A stretch of 64,000 nt of DNA, from contig CM060695.1 in the NCBI GenBank assembly GCA_030686995.1, positions 96,686,871 to 96,750,870 on the forward strand. The letters are read 5' to 3'. The position numbers were made by a program, and so were the translations under genes. The notes under the pieces were generated by a model, which saw only the letters and a program-made list of their open reading frames with translations, did no database searches and was not told the origin of the DNA. Positions within the stretch are counted from its first letter, which is position 1; each line of letters begins with the position of its first letter. This stretch comes from Artemisia argyi (taxonomy: Eukaryota; Streptophyta; Magnoliopsida; Asterales; Asteraceae). Below are positions 11,381 through 20,539 of this stretch, in pieces.

Positions 11381-12352
11381 TCAAAGAGCTCGATCTTTTT
11401 CCACTTCAGGTTCATGGTGTTTCAGAAAATCATACAACAATCCATATGGTGCATCATGAAGATTTTTGGTTTGTCGAACGAATGTCACATATTTATGCCA
11501 ATCCGGACCAAGACTACCGACGAATTTGGAGTTCACTGCGATCCTTGGTACTGTAATTTTGTGTCGTTCCAAATCATTTACCACATTTGTGAAGCGATGA
11601 TAGTTGGATTCAAGTGACTCTCCTGGTTCAATTGTGATGTCAGTGTATTCCATGTAGAGTTTGGATTCCATATCATCTTTGTTCAATTGAGTGCCTTCCA
11701 TAAGGAGATGAACATGTTCCCACATAGCTTTGGTTGTTTTCTGAGCATCGACACTTCGATAAATTGGATTAGGTATTCCTTGAAGTATATAGGCCATTGC
11801 ATACTCATCAGCTTCACGATGTAATTTCTGATCCTCTGTGAGTTGGGATTCTGGAACAGGTTTCTCTGCAGGAGCACGTGGAGGATCAGCAGTTGGATCT
11901 CTAATTTCAAGTCTTGTTGGCCACTCAAATGGTCCTTCAAGTATCACTTGTTTCAAGAATTTCCCATGAGGTTTCTTTAGTTCAAGAAATCGTAAGAATC
12001 GACTTGACCATTGAACATAGTTCCCAGGTGTTAGCATTGGAGGTGTTTCAAGTGATCCCGCCTCATGTCTGGATTGTTGAGTTGTAATAACTTCACACAT
12101 TCTATCAAACCAGTGAGGTTGTTTGGAGGAAAACTGAGTGTTTTGTTGTGACATTTGATATGGTTGTTGTTGAGGAATGATTTGATGTTGTTGCATCATG
12201 AGATATTGTGGTTGTGGATTAAACGGTTGTTGATGAAAGTGTGATTGTGAAGGTTGTTGATATGATTGTTGCTGATGGTATTGTTGTTGCTGATACTGCT
12301 GATGTTGCTGTTGCTGAGGATTAGAGAAGTAGTAATGTGGTGGTTGAGACAT
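11381..12352 (-). pseudogene. gag: Element A Gag, N-terminal and capsid-like part
   Basis: Structural Gag protein, which would form the cytoplasmic particle that packages element RNA. The start at 12352 opens with MSQPPHYYF, matched by MSQPPYYNF in element C, so the start is well supported. Residues 1 to about 95 are rich in Gln, Pro and Tyr. From about 105 a capsid-like domain of the copia Gag (UBN2) type follows, with the landmarks WFDRMCEVI, HREADEYAMAYILQGIP and AMWEHVHLLMEGTQLN. The segment ends at a TGA where element C has CGA, a CpG-to-TpG change. The same frame continues to 8009, giving about 1,447 codons in all. Confidence 0.85.
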
Positions 12353-13386
12353 CTTAGAACACTTGTGTAGTAATGGATCTTAGTAGAAGATTGAAATGCA
12401 CGTTCCTTTGGTTAAGATCAAAATCCTTGGGCTAAGTTGAAATCTTACGCGTAATACTCAACTTATGCGTAGATTTAAAGTTATGCGTAGAAAGGAAATG
12501 TTATGCGTAAACTAAAAGTTTATGCGTAAGATTTCACTTTGTACGCGTAAGATTTAAATCTTTTGCGTAAAGCAAGTTTTGCGTAAGGTTAAAACCAAAC
12601 AAATCTTTCAAACTTATCCAAGCTTGAAAGATATCCATAGTCGAAGTATTCCACTAACTTATCCAAGCTAGGGAAGTACTAAGTCACCGTAACTCGAGGA
12701 GAAGACCTTTGATGAAACTTAAGCGTAGATTTCAGTAACTTACGCGTAAGATTAAGTCTTATGCGTAAGATCAAACTTCTGCGTAGAAAGTCAACTTCTG
12801 CGTAGGATGAAACTTCAGCGTAGAACTTTGGCGTAGGAATTAAGCTTACGCGTAGGATTTAAGCGTAGAATATCAACTTCTGCGTAGAAAGAGGGTTTTG
12901 ACCAAAGTTATGCGTAGGAAAGGGGTTTTGACCAAAGTTATGCGTAGAGAGGACAGAAAGTACTATTGACAGCTTGGATATTGTACTATTCACCAAATCT
13001 TACACGTAAGATGGTCTGAACTTCAAAAATCACAACTTTTTTGAAGAGAAATGGCCTAGAAATATGTTTCTAATGACCAAATAACTTCCCCAACACTTAG
13101 AAAACACTAAATAGGTAAGATTTAGCTACCAAAAACTAGTTTTCCAATAACAAAGAAGCTACCAAACTCAATAAACTAGGTGAAAAAGTACTAAAATCTA
13201 TCAAAGATCAATAATTTATGCAAAATCTAAGCTTCTAAACACTATATCAATCTTAAAACTTGTCCAAGCTTCAAGATTTGAGTGTAAGAAACAACGAAAA
13301 AAGCAAAAATGTGAAGAACAAGACCCTTAATCCCACGTTAATTCCAAGAAAAGCACTTCAATCTCTATTAGACGAATGATACCACT
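12353..13386 (-). other. Element A leader with TTACGCGTAA-type motif cluster
   Basis: Non-coding leader of about 1 kb between PBS and Gag. Between 12443 and 13012 there are roughly twenty copies of a near-palindromic motif, most often TTATGCGTAAG or TTACGCGTAAG, with variants such as CTGCGTAG. Spacing is irregular, so it is not a simple tandem repeat. The same motif returns in the spacer upstream of ORF3 (2843-3314). Confidence 0.8.
13373..13384 (-). other. Element A primer binding site
   Basis: One base after the LTR, TGGTATCATTCG. The first eight bases match the complement of the initiator tRNA-Met 3' end and the rest do not. Element C has the same 12-mer, so it is a family trait rather than a mutation. 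Confidence 0.75.
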
Positions 13387-13719
13387 TGTTAGGTCACCAT
13401 TTTGTAAACACAAGTATAAGAAATAAGATGAGAATAAGAGATGGTTGATTATAAGATTATGAAGAGTGAAAGAACTAAAGTTTCATTAAGATGTTCAAAT
13501 AACCAACAATATTCAAGGTTACATAAGCTTAGTATATATAGGGGAGGAGTAGGGCAACACTCCCTTCCTCCCTCATTCATCTAAAACGTGGGCTTCAAGT
13601 CCCATTGGACATTAATACATAAGCCTAGTAACTTAAACATAATGAAAAAAATAACTAAGCAACCTATTACAAAAGGTAATGACCAAGACTTGACTAAATA
13701 CAAAAGTATGTTCCCAACA
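13387..13719 (-). repeat. Element A 5' LTR (333 bp)
   Basis: On the minus strand it runs from TGTTGGGAAC to GGTGACCTAACA, giving TG...CA ends, and it is followed directly by the PBS. It is clearly related to the LTR of element C (49604-49949): both have a TATA-like box, similar central blocks and the same GGTGACCTAACA terminus. Confidence 0.88.
13533..13540 (-). promoter_or_regulatory. TATA-like box of element A LTR
   Basis: TATATATA on the minus strand inside the 5' LTR, in the position of the TATAAATA box in the related LTR of element C. Its function is inferred. Confidence 0.5.
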
Positions 13720-14642
13720 GAGGTGTTTAAGCCACAAAAGTGACAGAATCCTATCTAAAAAGCTATAATATCATGAAAAAGACTTAAATCATTCAGAAAT
13801 AAGCATTGAACAACAAGTAATCTCCAAAAGCAATCCTAAGCCATAAATGACAGTTAATGAAATTACCTTAAACAAATTACTCTCAGCTATTACTAAACAC
13901 ATTAAGCTTTCATAAATCATAACTAAGCTAATAGAAACAGGAAAAAAGCACATGTATAAGCTAAAAAGCATTGCTACAGTGACTATGCTACAAAAACTGA
14001 AAATGTGCTTGCAATTTGAACCTGTGTATTCCATAACCAAGAGCTGAGAACCAAGCTATCCTAACATCTCCCATGAGATTTCTAAACCAAAGTAATCAAC
14101 ATCACAACTTTCTTCCTTCTCAACCTTTTGATCCACCATTTTTTTATTTTCTTTTGATTTTCTTTGTAAATTTCTTATATTTTTTTTCTTTTCTGAGTTT
14201 ACACTTTCTTAACTTGAAATAGCTTTTAGTGAGATTATGTAAGCTTCTGAAATGATTTGGAATGCAAAGTGAGTATAACAAAGAGAAATGCCAAAAGTTT
14301 ACTTAAACACTGAAATTGATTAAAACTTAAACTGACTTAAATTGATTTGCAGAATTCAAATTACAATTGAAATGTGAACATATTGATGGAAAAACTACAA
14401 GGTAAAGGATTACATAATTTTTACTACTAATTTCTACTACTAATTAACTAAAAAACTAACTACTCTCTCAGCTTCTATTCTTCTTCTTTTATAATGACCC
14501 TTTAGGGTTTCTTCAGACCCACTGAGCAAATCCCAATAATAATCTTGACCCTTGGTTGCTTGAAACTTGATCTAGACCACTCATTCATTTTGGAGGGAAA
14601 GTGGATTGCTTGCAATTTTGGCTATTAGCTCTTGGCAAGGGA

Positions 14643-14656
14643 GGGGGGGGGGGGGG
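14643..14656 (+). repeat. G14 homopolymer in a G-rich stretch
   Basis: Fourteen consecutive G, followed within 60 bases by GTGGGGG and GAGGGGGG runs; the plus strand could form a G-quadruplex. It lies in X and is C-rich on the sense strand of X. Confidence 0.8.
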
Positions 14657-14947
14657 TTTGGACTAGGGTGTTTGTTTGAAGTGGGGGATATGATGGAGGG
14701 GGGTTGAGTATGGTCAGGTGAGTGATGATGGTGTTGGAGTTTGCAGGTTGTGGCAGGCTAGGGTGGTGATGTGGAGGAGGGAGTAGAGATGGAGGTCAAA
14801 GGTGTGTTTGACCCCGTTAATATTACAAGGGGGTTTGGTTGGGCTGCTGGTGAGGGCTGGTAATGGTAAATGGGCCAAGGGAATGAAATGGGTGGGCTGG
14901 TGTTTTTGTTTGGGATTAGTTTGGTTTGTAGTAATAAGTAACACAAG

Positions 14948-15265
14948 GACCATATTGTAATATTCTGAAAATTCAAGGGACCTGATGTGTAATTTTTCCA
15001 AAATAGTCACAAGGGTTTATCTTGCCAAGTTTCATTTACCAAAGGACTATAAAAGTTAATTTCCAAAATTTGAAATCCCGGGGACCATTTTTGCCAAATT
15101 TCAAACTCCAGGGACTAATCTTGTAATTTTCCAAAAGGTTTCACCCAAGGATCATATTTGATAAATTTTGATTTTTAAAAGCCTTGGGTTGACTTTTCTT
15201 TTATAAAAAACTTTCAGGGACTAGTTTTGTCAATTTATGAAACTTGAGAGACTGAAACTGCCAAT
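14948..15265. repeat. Degenerate short repeats inside X
   Basis: Roughly eight diverged units of about 35-45 bp, each with a GGGACTA/GGGACCAT-like block followed by TTGTAATTTTCC or TTGCCAAATTT. This pattern is frequent in long plant LTRs. Confidence 0.5.
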
Positions 15266-15431
15266 TATGCAAACTTTGTTCGTTTTTCATTTGTTTTTAA
15301 ACATTTTGCATCTAAAACACATAAAACACAATTCCTGGAATAATTTCTGTATTTTGATGCATTTCTGAGTGTTTTTGGATGTTTTGGCAGTTCAGATACG
15401 ATAAAAATGATGAGTAATTACACACTCATCA

Positions 15432-16217
15432 ATATCTTCTCTCTGCTAGCATATGGACCATGGCTCCATCTTCCAATTCAAGTGAATGTACCCCTGATGA
15501 CTCAAAGAATCTCCATCTTGTAATCTCCCAATTTTCTTGAGCACTCCACTGAGTATCATTACTTGTTTCACTTGTCTCCCAGATGGTTAATAAATCACCC
15601 AATAAGATCAATACCACTCCTGTAGGTTCAGTATTCTCAAAATATGCTTGCACTTGTAAATACAAATGATAAAGATCTTCTCTGTCTATTATGTGCAGTA
15701 TGTCCCACAACATATTGAATACTTTGAAGCTTTCATATTCTCTATGAAATATAAGATAATCCCCTTTAGATGATTCTACAACAGAGAATGTAGAGATCTT
15801 AGGCTTTTTCTCAGTATCTTCTATTTTCTTTGAATTCTCAAAATCCACAACTCTAAGTTAATTCCTCAGCTCATCAACAGTGTCTGATCTCAGCATCTTG
15901 AGCTTCTTTGACAACTGATCATCTTGAGTTGCCCTCTTCCTCTTTAATTTTCTTTTCTCAGCTTGTTCTTTCATTAAATTTTCCAACTTCTTTTCTTTCT
16001 CAGAATCCATAGGCACAAAACTATCAAGCTCTCTTTTAATGGACTCTTGAACACCATCATACAGTTCTTTCACCTGTGGATATCTTAACCTTTGTAGATT
16101 CTTAAATCCTCTGCCTTTCAGAAAACTTATCATAGAATTTCTTTCTTGAACTTTAGATGGAGGTCTTCTTATTTGAACAACTAGCATCCCTGCTTCCCTT
16201 AAATATTCAGCATCCAA
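15432..16217 (-). pseudogene. Element B ORF3, C-terminal part cut by X
   Basis: Same frame on both sides of one TAA near 15855. The first part is basic and heptad-rich (LRYPQVKELYDGVQESIKREL); the second contains YLIFHREYESFKVFNMLWDI and WEITRWRFFESSGVHSLELEDG. It ends HMLAERRY, and the next three bases are the first three bases of LTR X, which read TGA. The insertion therefore both truncates ORF3 and supplies its stop. The missing C-terminus should lie beyond X and A. Confidence 0.72.
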
Positions 16218-16287
16218 ATCAGCTTGATGCTTCTAGCAGCTTCTTCATTCTTAGCTATCTCAAAAGCTCTTAATTGTGCTAGAGTGA

Positions 16288-16318
<31 letters not shown>

Positions 16319-17131
16319 CTTCTTCTTCTTCTTCTTCTTCTTCTTCTTCTTCTTCTTTGATTCTTGCATGATTCCTTTTCCTTTGTCTTTAGGATCTAAT
16401 TCTTCAAATTCAGAAGAAGCTTGTGAGACTTGAGCTTGTTCAACACCAGAAATAGTAATACCTCTTGAACTTGAAATATTTAGCATAATCTGAGCTATAG
16501 TCTCATCATCACTAGCTGTATGTTCCTTGATTTCTTCTTGCTGAATTGGATTGGAAGGACCACCTTCATCATCCAAAATTCTTGTAGAAGGACCAGCTTC
16601 ATCAACATTTAAGGTAGAAATACCTTGATCAAAATTACTTTGCACACCAGTACTTTGAGCATCAGTACCTTCAATATCAATATTTTGATCAGCAGTATCT
16701 TGAATATAGTTTCCTTGAGCTCCAGTGCCTTCCAAATCTCCATTTTTAACTTGCTCAACAACAATATTCTCTTCTTCAACAACTTGCTCAAGTTCATCAA
16801 GTTTTCTTTCATCAGTACTTTGAGCAATGTCTTCAAAATTCATAGCATGAGCATGAGCTTCTTCATATGGATCTTGAGGCACAACATCATCTTCATTCAA
16901 ATTATCATTCTGATTCCTCCCCAATTTGAATGATGATGACCTCTTCTTTCTCTTCTTAGATTTAGAAGCCTTCTTAGATTTTTGACCACTCCTTATTTGT
17001 TGCTTCACCCATAACCTATGATGAGTAACCAGTGGCCAAACAAATTTCTTCAATCTCTTGATTTGATCAGCTTGAGCATTAACCACCTTCTTTATCCTTC
17101 TGAATTCCCTAGTCAAAGCATAAGTATCCAA
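16199..17131 (-). pseudogene. Element B ORF3, middle part with poly-lysine
   Basis: Frameshifted continuation of ORF3. It begins with a heptad-rich block (LTREFRRIKKVVNAQADQIK), followed by a basic segment, a long acidic Gln/Asp-rich region with degenerate GTDAQS repeats, then about 23 consecutive Lys encoded by an AAG microsatellite (16289-16357) and TLAQLRAFEIAKNEEAAR. A second frameshift near 16220 leads to the last part. The lysine run could act as a nuclear targeting or nucleic-acid-binding tract, or may only be repeat expansion. Confidence 0.7.
16289..16357. repeat. CTT/AAG trinucleotide microsatellite in ORF3
   Basis: About 23 perfect CTT units on the plus strand, read as AAG (Lys) in ORF3 of element B. 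It is in frame, so length changes would only alter the lysine count. Confidence 0.95.
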
Positions 17132-18201
17132 CTTTCCCTCATCTCATCTCCTCCAGATGTTTGAGACCCATCTGTGGAAGTATAATCATTGGGAGATGGT
17201 GGTGGATTCACATTTCGCTCTGAAGCAGTACCTTGCAGAGAAGTACTTTCCTTTGAAATAGTATGTTGAGAAGTACTTTCTCTGGAAATAGGCTTTTCCC
17301 TTGAAACATGTGCTGGCAAAGAGGTAGTTCTTTCACTTGAAGCAGGATGTTGAGGTGAATCATGAGGTGGTGTTGAAGTATGTTCTGATGCAGAATGCTC
17401 AGAATGTGCAGAATCACTTGCTGCATCAGCTGCATCTCTAACTGCCTGTACTACTTCCAATATGTGAGCTGTCAAAGGTGTGTTGTGCCCAGAAAACTTA
17501 ACACCCTTGGTAGTCATAAAAGTAAACACCTTGGGTGGAAGTACAACAGTAGGTAAAAAATGTTGAGGTTTTGGAACATCCTCAAGCTGTTTGTCTAAGA
17601 ATAACTGAACAAACCTAGGATACATAAAAAATGGTGAACCAGCTTTGATGTGACCAAGCATACCATCAAGAATCATATATGAGAAATTGAATGATTGATT
17701 GGTAGCTAACCCAACTAATGCAGAGGCTATGTTATGACCAAATTGATCCCAAGCAGTCATTTTGGGACTTAGACAATGAAGTAAAACATGTATAAGGTAC
17801 TTCCAATAGGGACTAACCAACGCCTTTTGAAAAGTAAGCTTATTGAGAGCTCCTTCATAGCCTATCTCTCTAAGTTCATCCCAAATTACTTGTTTGTCAA
17901 AAAGAACAGTACCTTCTTCATCATCAAACAGTAAGGCTTCCCTTATTGTGGCCTTAGTGATGCGTATCTGTTTCCCTGCAACAGTAGCTTGAATAAAATC
18001 TTCCTCTTCTTCCAAACTAGATGTAGCAGTATTCCAAAACTCTTGAATCCAGGGGCCAATAATGTCAGGATCAACTAACAGAGCATAGTTGATTGATGAC
18101 CCAGTGAGAAAATCAATAATGGCATGGAAATCAACATTCTTTTGTGTCTTATCCAAATTTGCGATCATGTTGTGTTTGCTAATTGTTGGACGATTTGCCA
18201 T
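17113..18201 (-). pseudogene. Element B ORF3, N-terminal part
   Basis: Extra ORF after pol. I place the start at 18201 (MANRPTISKHN), which has a good ATG context; the open frame extends to 18357 but that part looks like untranslated DNA, even though its translation is hydrophobic. A globular region of about 230 residues (FLTGSSINYALLVDPDIIGPWIQEFW, ITKATIREALLFDD) is followed by a Ser/His/Glu-rich linker. It matches a protein type often found downstream of pol in daisy-family copia elements. A frameshift near 17140 separates it from the next part. Function unknown. Confidence 0.75.
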
Positions 18202-18594
18202 TGTTTGTGTTTGTGAAAGAGGATGATGATCGGTGATGGATTTGTTTGTGTTTGAATGGATGAACAAGAACAATAATGAGGGTATATAAAAATGGAAGAG
18301 ATAATCACAAAGAAAGATAATATACAAAAAATCACGGCTAATAAATGAATTTACCATTATTTTTGGAATTTATCTTCCCCATATCTTTCGTAAAGTTGTT
18401 ACCCCTTATTTTTGACCGTTGGAACAGTACCCTAACACGTCAGTACTTTCCATGAAGGCCAAGCAGTACTTTCAAGCTAAGGTAAAGCAGTACTTTGCTC
18501 AAAAGTACTTTCCATCCTCTTTGTAACTTAAACTAACTGTATAGCCTCCCCTTAAACAAAGAATAATTACTAATGCCTCTCCTTAAATATAGCA
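18202..18594 (-). other. Element B spacer with AAAGTACT motif cluster
   Basis: Short spacer between RNase H and ORF3. Between 18420 and 18510 there are four AGTACTTT motifs plus variants, the densest cluster in element B. The same motif is scattered through its Gag, integrase and ORF3 linkers and its LTR. Confidence 0.7.
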
Positions 18595-19560
18595 TTAATA
18601 ATTAATCATCCCAATACTTACCACCAAATGATTGAATCGTGAAACATCAAATCTCTTTGTGAGTAAGTCAGCCACATTATCATCTGTGTGGACTTTAACC
18701 ACATTAATAAGCCTGTGCTCATAGCAATCTCTAATGAAATGGTCTCTTATATGAATGTGCTTGGTCTGGGAATGGTAAACAGGATTCTTCACAATACAAA
18801 TGGTACTCTCATTGTCAATGTGGATAGGAGTATGCTTGAAATTGAATCCATAATCCAAGAGTTGATTCTGCAACCAAAGTACTTGTCCACAACAACTTGC
18901 AGCTGCAACATATTCTACTTCAGTGGATGATGTGGCTGCAATTGTTTGCTTTTTACACTGCCATGAAACTAATCTTCTTCCAAGATATTGGCATCCTCTA
19001 GTGGTTGATCTTCTGTCATAATTGTCTCCAGCATAATCACTATCTGAAAAAGCTTCCCAATGAAAAGGAGACTCCCTAGGATACCACAATCCTAGCTTCG
19101 GTTGATACCTGAGATACCTAAAAATTCTATTGACTACATTAAGATGAGAAACTTTGGGGTTGACCTGATATCTTGCACATAAGCATACAGCAAAAGTAAT
19201 GTCAGGTCTAGATGCAGTTAAGTACATTAGACAACCAATCATTGATCTATAGAGTTTAACATCCACATCTTCTCCATCTTCATCTTTTCCTAATGGTTTA
19301 TTAGCATCAATGGGTGTGGAGGCAGGCTTGACAGTTGTGAAGTTAAACCTCTTTAGATTGTCAGTGACATACTTATCTTGACTTATGAATATTCGACTGC
19401 TTGATTGTTTAACTTGAAGCCCCAAAAAGAAAGTCAATTCACCCATGGAACTCATTTGGAATTCATGTTGCATAAGCTGCTCAAACTCTTTCACCATGGA
19501 CTGTTTTGTAGCTCCAAAAATAATGTCATCCACACACACTTGGACAAGCATAATATCTTT
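18595..19560 (-). pseudogene. pol: Element B RT C-terminus and RNase H
   Basis: After the frameshift the catalytic motif reads CVDDIIFGAT, with Cys in place of Tyr before VDD. Then come MGELTFFLGLQVKQ, SRPDITFAVCLCARYQ and RNase H with DSDYAGDNYDRRSTTRG, TSSTEVEYVAAASCCGQ, HIDNESTICIV and HIHIRDHFIRDCYE. The last part is NVADLLTKRFD...FNHLVVSIGM, the usual copia end. The Tyr-to-Cys change may lower RT activity. The open frame extends upstream to 19827, but that part is not the RT frame. Confidence 0.85.
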
Positions 19561-20443
19561 TTTTGTCTCTTTTAAAAAACAAAGTCTTATCAATGGCACC
19601 TCTCCTGTAACCATGTTGCAATAGAAAAGTGGAGAGTATGTCATACCAAGCTCTAGGAGCTTGATGTAGGCCATACAGAGCCTTAATAACCTCATAGACT
19701 TTGTGTAGGTATGCAGGATCTTCAAAACCAGGAGGTTGTTTGACATAGACTTCCTCTGTGATAGTGCCATAAAGAAAATCACTCTTGACATCCATTTGAT
19801 ATACCGGAAAGCCCATATATGATGCAAAAGCCAGAAACAACCTTATAGCTTCGATTCTTACCACAGGAGCAAACACTTCATCACAGTCTACCCCTTCTTC
19901 TTGTCTGTAGCCTTGAGCAACCAATCTTGCTTTATTCTTGATGACATTCCCTCTTTCATCTCCCTTAACCCTGAAGACCCATTTTGTACCAATCAATCTC
20001 TTTCCATCAGGTAAATTACATAATACCCAAACCTCTTGAAGTTTAAATTGTAAAAGTTATTCTTGCATGGCTTCAACCCAACTCTCTTTAGCTAATGCTT
20101 GAGATATTTTCTTAGGTTCTTCTTGAGACAGAAAGAAAGCAAATAGGCACAGTTGTTGATCCTTATGATTTACCCTGTTTTGTTTATAGACAAAGCTAAG
20201 TATAGAAGTATGTTGCTTAGAGAGATTCTTTGCTTTTGTCCTTGTGAGCACTCCTGAAGTGGAAGGTCCAATGATTTTGCTAGTAGGATGGTCTTTATGA
20301 ATTCTTAATGTTGGAGTTGGTGGAACATCAAGATCATCCTTTAAATTTGTGAGATCAGGATCTTCATTGGAATTTGAGAAAATTCCTTCCTTAGGAAGTT
20401 CATCATCAATGTCTTCTAAATCAGGCATGTTTGGATCATTCAA
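19526..20443 (-). pseudogene. pol: Element B reverse transcriptase, fingers and palm
   Basis: Same frame as the integrase. An acidic linker (NDPNMPDLEDIDDELP) leads to SWVEAMQE and a stop near 20057. From 19996 come IGTKWVFRVKGDERG, RLVAQGYRQEEGVD, YQMDVKSDFLYG and [13 protein letters not shown]. The frame is lost in an A-rich run near 19570, just before the catalytic VDD motif, which lies in the next segment. Function as for other copia RT; inactive here. Confidence 0.83.
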
Positions 20444-20539
20444 ATCATCAGTGTTGATCCAATTTGATGTTGGTAAGACATTGGAAGTACTTTCAACTGG
20501 TTCATCAGTACTTTGATGAAAAGTACTATCATAGTTATC

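Larger units (their letters stand above)
1..13719 (-). mobile_element. Element A: Ty1/copia Sirevirus-type retrotransposon, 3' end outside window
   Basis: Reading leftward from 13719 the order is 5' LTR, PBS, about 1 kb leader, Gag with CCHC knuckle, protease, integrase, RT, RNase H, spacer and a third ORF that leaves the window. Integrase before RT is the copia order, and an extra ORF after pol together with a very long Gag is Sirevirus-like. The right flank is GAGGT (13720-13724); the matching target duplication would lie beyond the left edge. Gag is a single frame with stop codons, and pol carries one stop and one frameshift, so the copy is dead but only moderately decayed. Confidence 0.9.
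13720..15431 (-). mobile_element. X: gypsy-like LTR fragment inserted in element B ORF3
   Basis: On the minus strand it begins at 15431 with TGATGAGTGTGTAATTACTC, an LTR-like TG start with an internal inverted repeat (GATGAG/CTCATC), directly after the ORF3 codon for Tyr. It contains degenerate repeats of the GGGACTA...TTGCCAATTT type common in plant LTRs, and no credible gene. Element A lies at its other end, so X is probably an LTR later split by A. The rest of X and of element B would be beyond the left edge. LTR identity is inferred from structure, without a second copy to compare. Confidence 0.55.

Noticed and set aside
14714..15010. Minus-strand open frame of 98 codons in X
   Set aside because: It is made of LTR sequence including the degenerate short repeats; no protein family recognised.
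18202..18357. Hydrophobic N-terminal extension of element B ORF3 that could be read as a membrane segment
   Set aside because: The internal Met at 18201 has the better ATG context and fits the known protein type; the upstream codons look like AT-rich untranslated DNA.
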